DNA from: Myxococcota bacterium
GTDB lineage: Bacteria > Myxococcota_A > UBA9160 > UBA4427
Reading direction: 5' to 3'
NCBI GenBank assembly: GCA_028278345.1
Contig: JANQEL010000146.1
Span: 1 to 41,239 of the forward strand
Length of the DNA stretch: 41,239 bases
Shown here: in pieces, positions 35,179 through 41,239 of the stretch
Numbering within the stretch: the first letter of the stretch is position 1
Layout: each line of letters starts with the position of its first letter
Notes under the pieces: generated by a model
The model's input: only the letters and a program-made list of their open reading frames with translations
Database searches by the model: none
Told to the model about the DNA's origin: nothing
Position numbers and translations under genes: made by a program

Positions 35179-35451
35179 CTAGAGTCCCTGTGGGATCGGA
35201 ATCAACCTGATCACGCTGGTTAGGCCAAGGTCCGTTCCGAGCTTTGACACCGACACCTCGAACCCAGCGCGCAGATTCATCCACACAACGAACGCGAGAG
35301 AGGGCGGAAACACCCCTGAATGCAATTGAAGAGTCCCGCCTGCATCGCCAAACTGCACGACAAACGCGGGAGCGTGAACCTCCCAAACCCTCTCGCTTAA
35401 GCGCCCAGCAATAGCCTCCACTGAGCTTCGATCCACCGCGGTTCCGCCCAT
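35179..35451 (-). CDS. small hypothetical protein, 90 aa (uncertain)
   Basis: A 90-codon frame with a protein-like pattern (VEAIAGRLSERVWEV, FVVQFGDAGGTLQLHSG, LGLTSVIRLIPIPQGL). It could be the frameshifted continuation of the upstream signal-peptide fragment. No family recognised. Confidence 0.3.
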   Translation of the reverse strand: MGGTAVDRSSVEAIAGRLSERVWEVHAPAFVVQFGDAGGTLQLHSGVFPPSLAFVVWMNLRAGFEVSVSKLGTDLGLTSVIRLIPIPQGL

Positions 35452-35641
35452 CTGCCCCGTTCCACAGCATTGATCCGCACCGGCAACTCGCGCTCTTGGA
35501 ACCGTCGATCGGTCGGATGATCATGTCGATGGTCGCCGGCCCGCCCACGGGGCATCGGCCGAGGCAGTACTCGGTGCGGACTTCCTCAGCTGTGGCCTGG
35601 GCGGGAATGCAGCAGAGAAGAAGGACGGGGATCGGACGCAT
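35452..35641 (-). pseudogene. signal-peptide fragment, possibly N-terminus of an exported nuclease
   Basis: From ATG 35641 the frame encodes a clear signal peptide (MRPIPVLLLCCIPAQATA), then EYCLGRCPVGGPATIDMIIRP. This resembles the first residues of some secreted DNA/RNA non-specific endonucleases (CLxGCPxGAP pattern, from memory). After about 45 residues the composition turns Arg/Cys/Gly-rich and no nuclease core follows, so it is probably truncated. Confidence 0.25.
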
Positions 35642-36057
35642 AGGGAGTGGGTCTCCAGCGGCTTGAAACGCTTCGAAAGGGCGTGCTCCGGTCGAGTCTA
35701 TTTCATCTACCACGAGCGGTAGTACCGAAGTCGACACTGCATTGCGTATTCCGCGTGGAGTCGCAATATCGGATGCTGAACTAACGAAAGCTCCACAACC
35801 ACGTGGCGCGAGCGCTCAGTCGCCCTCGATTCGAACAGGGAGGGGCTCCGGGACAACAAAAAATGCCCTCGCAGGAGGTTTCAGCGGTATTTCAGGGCGC
35901 TTTTTGTTTGACTCCGAGAGAGTGGCAGTGAAACATACGTCTCGTGACGGGGCACCCACCGACACCGGGGAGCGGAGCTTGCCATCTCGGCGTCGTGTCG
36001 TATTGAGACTCGTCCGTCTTGAGCTTGATTTCTGGCCGCAGCAGGAGAATCGATCGA
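35642..36057. other. 416-nt intergenic region
   Basis: No convincing gene. It contains the terminator-like element at 35858-35906 and the leader of the next gene. Confidence 0.5.
35858..35906. terminator. bidirectional terminator-like element
   Basis: An A-tract followed by GCCCT (35865-35869), a 24-nt loop and AGGGC (35894-35898), then a T-tract. Both strands show the stem-plus-U pattern, though the loop is long and the stem short. Confidence 0.35.
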
Positions 36058-37251
36058 ATGGAGACGACGGGCACCCGCCACCACTTTCAGGCGATTCAGT
36101 GGGCTGGAATTGATGGCCTCGTAAAGCTCCGTGACACACTCCTGAGGAACGAGATGGTCCTGTGGTGCCGATGCCAACTGCTTGGTCTCTTCGGGCTGTC
36201 GATCGACGACATTGTGAGGGTGCACCGGGATCTGGTTGCCAACAATCCGGATCTCCAACTTGCAAACTACAAAGTATCGGCACTCCTAAAGCACCTTCCG
36301 GCTGAACCAGACAAGCTTGTGCCGATCGAGAAGCTCAACTTCCACGATGTTTTCGTGGTCGTCCATGGAAAGCCAACGGCCGAGCTTCTCGATGACCCAA
36401 ACTTCATAGACCTGATGCGCGTCTTTCACACGCTCGCCAAGGTGGCGCGCTGTAGTGTCGATGAAGTGATTCAGGGCCTGGAAACTCCAGCGTTCAAGGT
36501 CGCTGGCGCTCCCCGTGCGGTGATCGAGAAGGGCTTCGAGAACCTTCGCAAGAAGGGGCGGATCGCCCGCCAGGTCTATTCCGGGGCGCCTCTCTTCGCG
36601 AAGGCGATGCTAATTCGAAACCTGACTGAAAGAAGCGCGCCTGACAGTGCCGCGTACTCCGAACCGTATCCTATGATGTTGGAATACCTAGACAATTTGG
36701 ACCTCAAGTCGGGTGACGAACCAGTCGCTGACGGTGTCGTGGGCTTCAATAGTCGACAGGATCTTCTTGATCGCTTCGAGAATCCCGATGCAATTCGGGA
36801 GCAGATCTCCGTCGTTTCGCGGCAACGGAGGAGGCGCAATCGGATTGCATCGTATAGGGCCGTGACCCTCTTGGTCGCTGGATTCGCGCTTGTCGCCTAT
36901 GCGGCAAACGCGAACAGTCAACTCGGGCTTGTTCAGTTTCCGGAGTTGTCGAAAGTGGATGAAGCTCTTCTCGCCGCCGATTGGTCGACGCTCTCGGATG
37001 CCGACCGAATGCAGCGGCTCAAGATAGGTAACGAACGTCTGATGGTGACTGCGACCAATGCCCAAGCAGCATCCGACTCGGTACTGGGGATCGTGGGTGG
37101 ATTCAGCAATCGCCTCAACGCAATCCTCGCGCTTGCAGCCTCTTTTATCGTCGCCGCAGCAACACTCTTCCTCAGGTTGATGAGGGACGACAAAGAGATG
37201 TCGAATCAGATCGTGGCGCTCACAGAGCGATTGAACCGCTACGCCGACTGA
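36058..37251 (+). CDS. unknown protein with two C-terminal transmembrane helices, 397 aa
   Basis: ATG 36058 is preceded by AGGAGA at 36043-36048. The N-terminal ~270 residues are helical and soluble-looking (GIDGLVKLRDTLLRNEMVLW, IDDIVRVHRDLVANNP, FHTLAKVARCSVDEVIQGLE). They are followed by a basic stretch (RQRRRRNR), a TM helix (VTLLVAGFALVAYAAN), an extracytoplasmic helix region and a second TM helix (ILALAASFIVAAATLFL), ending in a short charged tail. No family recognised. The layout (sensing/cytoplasmic domain plus TM pair) is one seen in membrane effectors of defence systems, but nothing proves that here. Confidence 0.7.
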   Translation: METTGTRHHFQAIQWAGIDGLVKLRDTLLRNEMVLWCRCQLLGLFGLSIDDIVRVHRDLVANNPDLQLANYKVSALLKHLPAEPDKLVPIEKLNFHDVFVVVHGKPTAELLDDPNFIDLMRVFHTLAKVARCSVDEVIQGLETPAFKVAGAPRAVIEKGFENLRKKGRIARQVYSGAPLFAKAMLIRNLTERSAPDSAAYSEPYPMMLEYLDNLDLKSGDEPVADGVVGFNSRQDLLDRFENPDAIREQISVVSRQRRRRNRIASYRAVTLLVAGFALVAYAANANSQLGLVQFPELSKVDEALLAADWSTLSDADRMQRLKIGNERLMVTATNAQAASDSVLGIVGGFSNRLNAILALAASFIVAAATLFLRLMRDDKEMSNQIVALTERLNRYAD

Positions 37252-37563
37252 GCAGACCACTCAGCCGGCGCTCCACCGCGTTCGATCGAACACGTCAAAC
37301 ACCCCCTCGAAATTCTCCTCTCGACCAGCAATCGGCGCTTCCGATTAGTCCGCCCGAGAGGGCGGCGCTTCGACCAACGTCGCGTGACAGCGACCACAGT
37401 CGTGTCCCGACCGCCAAGTGCTCCTCTCCTAAGAACGCCTCCCCAGATGGGAGCGAGGATCACCGCAAGGTGGTGACGGCCGAGGCCGTGGGCGGTGATG
37501 GGGTTGCAGAAATTGTGGTCAAGCTACGATCCAGCCAACACCGAAATGGATCGGAGGCCCGAC
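37252..37563. other. 312-nt intergenic region
   Basis: No supported gene. A small inverted repeat TCACC/GGTGA occurs near 37459-37475. Otherwise nothing notable. Confidence 0.5.
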
Positions 37564-38190
37564 ATGCCGCAATGCTCCGCGTTCTCGATCGCGCTACTGA
37601 TCATCGCGATAGCTAGCCCCTCCCAGGCGATAACCATCGCCTTCGATCCCGGCCCTTTGGGCTCCACGGTTTCCAGCTACAATTCTTCATTCACGGACCT
37701 CAACGGCATCGAACTCGACGGTTCAACTCTGGACGTCGACATCCGGTTCTCTGAAGGCAAGGCCGTTGAGCTGGTCCCGCTAATCCCGGAACCCGGGAAT
37801 CTGACAGCGCAGCTAGTGCTACGGGTCGTTTCGACGAGCCCGACCGGCCCACTTAGTGATCCGGGTGGGGGAGTAGTTGACGAGTTCGGGGCAGTTTCTG
37901 TAGTCCCGTCGTCAGTCGACACATCCGACAACGCGGTGCCGAGTAGCAGCGGACGGCTTCAGGTCTACAACCTCCGCTTCAGCCCTGTGTCCGTAGGTGG
38001 TGTTCCTATGTACGGCATCGATTTCGACATTCCGCTCGCAATCGCCCCCGGTGTCCTGATCACGGAGACGACACTCAACTTTTTCCAGGCGAGTTCGGAA
38101 TTCGTCGTCGTCCCTGAACCCGGCACCGCGCTGCAACTTACCTTTGGGCTCGCGATCTTGGCCGCGACGTACTCAAGGCGTCGGCAGTGA
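37564..38190 (+). CDS. PEP-CTERM sorting-signal protein, 208 aa
   Basis: An exported protein with a signal peptide (IALLIIAIASPSQA) and a C-terminal PEP-CTERM tail: VPEPGTALQL, a hydrophobic helix (TFGLAILAATY) and a basic end (SRRRQ). PEP-CTERM proteins are processed by exosortase and usually end up at the cell surface or in extracellular polysaccharide. The mature part is Ser/Val/Pro-rich with no known domain. GGAGG at 37552-37556 supports ATG 37564 over the earlier in-frame ATG. It overlaps the nuclease gene. Confidence 0.8.
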   Translation: MPQCSAFSIALLIIAIASPSQAITIAFDPGPLGSTVSSYNSSFTDLNGIELDGSTLDVDIRFSEGKAVELVPLIPEPGNLTAQLVLRVVSTSPTGPLSDPGGGVVDEFGAVSVVPSSVDTSDNAVPSSSGRLQVYNLRFSPVSVGGVPMYGIDFDIPLAIAPGVLITETTLNFFQASSEFVVVPEPGTALQLTFGLAILAATYSRRRQ

Positions 38191-38936
38191 GACTCACGAC
38201 GCTGGCATTCTTCGTCATCCTCTGGGCGTCCGTCGCCGGCGCGCAAACCGTCGACGTCCTGCAGAACGTCAATCTGCGTCATGACCCATCGAGCAGCCAG
38301 GATGAGATCCGGCGAATCGATGCATGCGAGCAGGTCGAGCTCATCCGGGTCGTTCCGCCTGGCGCCTACTGGGAGGTCCGAACCTCCGAGGGCGAGGTCG
38401 GGTTTGCCTACGCGCGAAGCGGGCGGATGCGGATTATCGGCGAGTATCGGCGCAGCGACTGGGGGAGCTGGACTGACGCCGACGGGGACTGCCAGAAGGC
38501 GCGCGACGAAGTGCTCATCGCCGAGTCCGAGATCGCAGTCACGTTCAGGCCCAGGAACGACGGCCGCGAGTGCAAGGTCGCGTCGAGGACGTGGACCTGC
38601 CCTTTCACCGGCGAGTTCTTCACCGACCCCAGCGACTTGGATATCGACCACATGGTGCCGCTTCGCAACGCTCACCTCTCGGGGGCGAGCGAGTGGGACG
38701 ACGCGCGGAAGGCCAGCTACTACAGCAACCTCGATAACGCCGAGCACCTGATCGCCGTGAAGGCGGGTGCGAACCGGTCGAAGAGCGCGCGTGGGCCCGA
38801 GGCGTGGAAGCCCAAGCTCGAGAGCTACCACTGTCAGTACGCGAACGACTGGAAAGCGATCAAGACCAGGTGGGGACTCCGCATGACGCCGGCCGAATCG
38901 GGGGCAGTCGCGGAGATGCAGGCGACGTGTCCGTAG
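38187..38936 (+). CDS. exported HNH nuclease (DUF1524/GmrSD-C-like) with SH3-like N-domain
   Basis: A 249-aa secreted protein. Signal LAFFVILWASVAGAQ, then an SH3b-like segment (NVNLRHDPSSSQDEIRRI, YWEVRTSEGEVGFAYARSG), then an HNH/beta-beta-alpha-metal nuclease of the DUF1524 type: TWTCPFTGEFF, DLDIDHMVPLRNAHLSGASEWD and DNAEHLIAVKAGANRSKSARGPEAWKP. GTG 38187 overlaps the PEP-CTERM stop (GTGA), so the two are translationally coupled. An extracellular nuclease could serve nucleic-acid scavenging, biofilm turnover or competition. Confidence 0.82.
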   Translation: MRLTTLAFFVILWASVAGAQTVDVLQNVNLRHDPSSSQDEIRRIDACEQVELIRVVPPGAYWEVRTSEGEVGFAYARSGRMRIIGEYRRSDWGSWTDADGDCQKARDEVLIAESEIAVTFRPRNDGRECKVASRTWTCPFTGEFFTDPSDLDIDHMVPLRNAHLSGASEWDDARKASYYSNLDNAEHLIAVKAGANRSKSARGPEAWKPKLESYHCQYANDWKAIKTRWGLRMTPAESGAVAEMQATCP

Positions 38937-39085
38937 TCGACCGGCGCATCAGACGACGTGGCGGGATTTCTTGAGGTAGCGGCAGACGAGAAACCGGCGG
39001 TTGCGTATCCGCGACATGGAACCGTGGCAGAACAAAGGTGCCCCGAAGAAATGATGGCTCATGCGCGACGTGGGGAGTTCAAGAA

Positions 39086-39529
39086 ATGGACGAAGTGGGA
39101 GCGGCAGTATCCGAGTTAGGAACCCTGACGATCGAGTCGATCGCTGCGCCGATCATTGGTCTATGGGCAGCTCATCAGGCGATCTTTTACTCCGCAGGGT
39201 TCGTGAATGCGATGCGAGAAACGGTGATTCTCGGTCGGTATCAGGATGCGGTCATCTCAACGCGTCATGCCAATACGATCCTACTCGACTGGAAGTTATG
39301 CATGACCGCAACTGTGTTCGTTTGCGTTCTGTTTAGCGGACTGATGGGAGCTGCCGCATTCTTCTGGAAACCCAACGATCCCATGCTCTTCTGGGGCTTG
39401 CTTGCGGTAGCCAGCTACCCGGGGTTCTGCGCAGTACTCTTCGCTATTTGCTCGATTGCAGACATGAAGACAATGCGCGCTGTAATTACGGCCCGCGACG
39501 ATGCCGAGCACGACGGCTCTCTCACATGA
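39086..39529 (+). CDS. small membrane protein, 147 aa
   Basis: ATG 39086 is preceded by GGGGA. The protein has three hydrophobic segments (IESIAAPIIGLWAAHQAIFY, MTATVFVCVLFSGLMGAAAFF, FWGLLAVASYPGFCAVLFAI) and a charged loop between the first two. Unknown family. Low-GC codon use compared with the first 33 kb. Confidence 0.65.
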   Translation: MDEVGAAVSELGTLTIESIAAPIIGLWAAHQAIFYSAGFVNAMRETVILGRYQDAVISTRHANTILLDWKLCMTATVFVCVLFSGLMGAAAFFWKPNDPMLFWGLLAVASYPGFCAVLFAICSIADMKTMRAVITARDDAEHDGSLT

Positions 39530-39639
39530 CGGCGGCCGAGATGCAGTTGACCCGTCTGTAGCCACGAGTGTCGCTCCATCTCCGTCCGCGGGGCTCGCTC
39601 TTCGGCTGGCAGGATGTCGCAGGGGAGTGTCACGTCTCC

Positions 39640-39668
39640 TTGACAGATCGTATTCATTTGCATACTTT
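39640..39668 (+). promoter_or_regulatory. sigma70-type promoter with overlapping palindrome
   Basis: A near-consensus -35 TTGACA (39640-39645) and a -10 TACTTT (39663-39668) are separated by 17 nt. The half-sites GTAT (39650-39653) and ATAC (39662-39665) form an 8-nt-spaced palindrome across the spacer and -10. Since the next gene encodes a PadR regulator, this is a good candidate for autorepression. Confidence 0.65.
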
Positions 39669-39696
39669 CCCAGCGCACCGAGAAGGAGGTCGCCAC

Positions 39697-40044
39697 ATGC
39701 CCAGGGACGCCGGAATCCCCTCCGAAACTGAGCTGGAACTCATGAGCCTCGTCGTGCGCAAGCGCACGGGGCAGGAGATCCGCCGCCTGTACAAAGAACA
39801 CACGGGACGGGAAATCTCGCCGGGAACGATGTTCACCGCGTTCCGGCGCCTGAAAGATCGGGACTGGGTGGAGGTGGAGAGCGACTACGACGAGGACGGT
39901 CGCGTGAAATCGTTCAAGCTCGTCCGCGGTGGGGTCGCGGCGCTCAATCGTGGTCGAGAGCACTATCAGCGAGTCGCGAGCTTTGGGTTGTCGCTCGGCA
40001 ACGAGTTGAGGGCAGCGAGAGCAGGGGGTGACTCAAATGTATGA
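39697..40044 (+). CDS. PadR-family winged-helix regulator, 115 aa
   Basis: A small DNA-binding protein. The recognition-helix region TGREISPGTMFTAFRRLKDRDWVEVE and the wing with SDYDEDGRVKSFKLVRGG match PadR-type winged helices. A short C-terminal helix (ALNRGREHYQRVAS) probably makes the dimer. AAGGAGGT at 39683-39690 is a perfect ribosome site for ATG 39697. It probably represses its own promoter and the two genes behind it. Confidence 0.82.
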   Translation: MPRDAGIPSETELELMSLVVRKRTGQEIRRLYKEHTGREISPGTMFTAFRRLKDRDWVEVESDYDEDGRVKSFKLVRGGVAALNRGREHYQRVASFGLSLGNELRAARAGGDSNV

Positions 40045-40642
40045 GATAAACACCCCACATGTCTGGGCTCAGCGAGTCAGGGAGAGTCTCCAGCTACTTC
40101 GATCCGACCCGGAAACCAAGCGGTACTTCGATCGTCCAACGCAATTTGGCGCAATTCGTTTACGCAGGTATGTGTTTCGCGAACTTCGCAGCCGGTCTGT
40201 ACCGGTGGACTACGTGGCTACCAAGCGACTGAGGCATTACGAGAAGAGCCATATGAAGATCACAGTCGAGTCTCACGTTTTCGGCAAGCTTACCGCTGAC
40301 GAACACCGTGCAGAACTCCAGCCCTCCTTGCTGGCATACGACTATTCCTCCTACCAACCCTACGAACCACACGATCAACCGCAATCACCACCGACTATCG
40401 CGACTCCCCTCCAGCGCTTCCGCGCATTCTGCGAGGCCGGTGCCCGAGAAGTCGTCGACGACACCTCCGCTGAAATCAAGAGGATTGTGCGCGAGGAATG
40501 GGACCCCGAGCGCAACAACCGAAGACATCTCTGGCTCGCGGCTCAGAAGCACGCGCTCAAGTGCATCGTCGTCGTCACCCTCGACGAGTGCCAGCGCCTT
40601 GTGGTCCGCTACCTGCCGTTTCTGCGGTTCCTTGGGTTCTAA
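40037..40642 (+). CDS. unknown protein in the padR-TIR operon, 201 aa
   Basis: Overlaps the padR stop by 8 nt; ATG 40037 has AGGGGG about 7 nt upstream (GTG 40028 is an alternative). It has no signal peptide. It contains a basic, Arg-rich segment (RPTQFGAIRLRRYVFRELRSRSV), a Pro/Tyr/His-rich linker (SSYQPYEPHDQPQSPP), a helical part (ATPLQRFRAFCEAGAREVVDD) and a hydrophobic C-terminus (LVVRYLPFLRFLGF) that could insert in or pack on a membrane. No family recognised. It is 26 nt before the TIR gene and is probably a functional partner. Confidence 0.65.
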   Translation: MYEINTPHVWAQRVRESLQLLRSDPETKRYFDRPTQFGAIRLRRYVFRELRSRSVPVDYVATKRLRHYEKSHMKITVESHVFGKLTADEHRAELQPSLLAYDYSSYQPYEPHDQPQSPPTIATPLQRFRAFCEAGAREVVDDTSAEIKRIVREEWDPERNNRRHLWLAAQKHALKCIVVVTLDECQRLVVRYLPFLRFLGF

Positions 40643-40668
40643 TCCGACACCGCAAGGGGGAAGATCTC

Positions 40669-41239
40669 ATGGACGTGTTTATAAGCTGGTCGGGACAGCG
40701 CAGCCAACAGCTCGCGAAAGCACTGCACGATTGGCTACCGAACGTGATCCAGGCGATCCGTCCGTACATGTCGACCGAGAGCATCCGGAAAGGTGCAAGC
40801 TGGTTCGAGGACATCGGACAGAGGCTGCAAGACGCGGATTTCGGAATCATCTGTGTCACGCCCGAGAATCAGAATGAACCCTGGCTGCTATACGAGGCTG
40901 GCGCACTAGCGAAGAAATCCGGCGAGAACCGCGCAGCGCCACTGATTCTGGGAATGAAGGACACCGATTTGGCCGGGCCGCTTTCACTCACTCAAGCGAC
41001 GAGTCTCGACAAGGACGACATGCTGCGTCTGCTGCAAACAATCAACGGCTTATCCGAAGGCCGGCGATTGAACGACGAGCAACTATCTGCGTCACTGGAG
41101 CGATGGTGGGCTGATCTCGCATCCGAGATCGAATCGATCAAGCACCACCCTGGTCCCGTCAAGGTCGAAGAACCTCGCGCAGATCGCGACCTACTTGAGG
41201 AACTCGTCGAACTCACAAGGCGCCTCAACCGAAGTGCCA
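40669..41239 (+). CDS. TIR-domain protein, N-terminal part
   Basis: Partial gene running off the right edge (190 codons). The first ~90 residues are a TIR domain: MDVFISWSGQRSQQLAKALHD, the PYMSTESIRKGASWFEDIG segment, the DADFGIICVTPENQNEPWLL strand/loop and YEAGALAKK with a likely catalytic Glu. Bacterial TIR domains often cleave or cyclise NAD+ in abortive-infection systems. An acidic helical region follows (DDMLRLLQTINGLSEG, LERWWADLASEI) and a second charged helix at the edge. RBS AAGGGGGAAG precedes ATG 40669. Confidence 0.78.
   Translation, partial: MDVFISWSGQRSQQLAKALHDWLPNVIQAIRPYMSTESIRKGASWFEDIGQRLQDADFGIICVTPENQNEPWLLYEAGALAKKSGENRAAPLILGMKDTDLAGPLSLTQATSLDKDDMLRLLQTINGLSEGRRLNDEQLSASLERWWADLASEIESIKHHPGPVKVEEPRADRDLLEELVELTRRLNRSA

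Noticed and set aside
35821..35840. A T-loop-like GATTCGAAC string that could be part of a tRNA or attachment site.
   Set aside because: No acceptor stem, anticodon arm or CCA can be built around it; no integrase is nearby.

Overview
The window is a high-GC (by eye mid-60s percent over the first ~33 kb) chromosome segment of a Gram-negative bacterium. Evidence for an outer membrane: lipoproteins with lipoboxes, two outer-membrane beta-barrel proteins, a polysaccharide ABC exporter, a TRAP transporter and a PEP-CTERM protein. The mix (ordinary TGA stops alongside two in-frame TGA/selenocysteine genes, GTG/TTG starts, SMUG1, acyl-CoA enzymes) would fit a deltaproteobacterial-type lineage such as Myxococcota or relatives. 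That placement is inference; there is no rRNA or tRNA here to test it.

Layout. 1-5.3 kb: surface polysaccharide locus (ABC permease and ATPase on the minus strand; divergent two-domain glycosyltransferase and two methyltransferases). 5.3-9.3 kb: envelope lipoproteins and a secreted calcineurin-like phosphoesterase. 9.5-13.4 kb: serC, a SMUG1-type uracil-DNA glycosylase, two related cyclophilins (one lipoprotein, one cytoplasmic) and an NTF2-fold protein. 13.4-16.8 kb: minus-strand genes for an unknown protein, a type I phosphodiesterase, a small zinc-ribbon protein and rsmE. 16.9-17.6 kb: a membrane-anchored DsbA-like selenoprotein. 17.7-21.7 kb: dctP-dctQ-dctM-alcohol dehydrogenase operon. 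21.8-30.3 kb: SGNH-like protein, acyl-CoA dehydrogenase, PPOX/F420-type protein, a periplasmic cyclohexadienyl dehydratase-chorismate mutase fusion, a coiled-coil membrane protein, an acyl-CoA ligase and an SRPBCC-Rieske protein. 30.4-33.1 kb: two beta-barrels, a c-type cytochrome lipoprotein and a second selenoprotein, an exported peroxiredoxin. From ~33.2 kb onward the character changes: eroded gene remnants, lower GC, unrecognised membrane proteins, an exported HNH nuclease paired with a PEP-CTERM protein, and at the right edge a PadR regulator, an unknown protein and a TIR-domain protein. This part reads as an accessory island, cut by the window end.

The strongest discoveries are the two selenoproteins (TGA at 17184-17186 and 32919-32917). 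Each TGA replaces the catalytic Cys of a well-known motif, and each is followed by a hairpin at the distance expected of a bacterial SECIS element, so a normal gene caller would split both genes. They suggest a periplasmic selenium-based thiol/peroxide system. The encoded Sec-peroxiredoxin has no cysteine at all and sits directly upstream of a cytochrome c gene. Other items worth following are the PheC-AroQ fusion and the padR-unknown-TIR cassette, a candidate defence operon.
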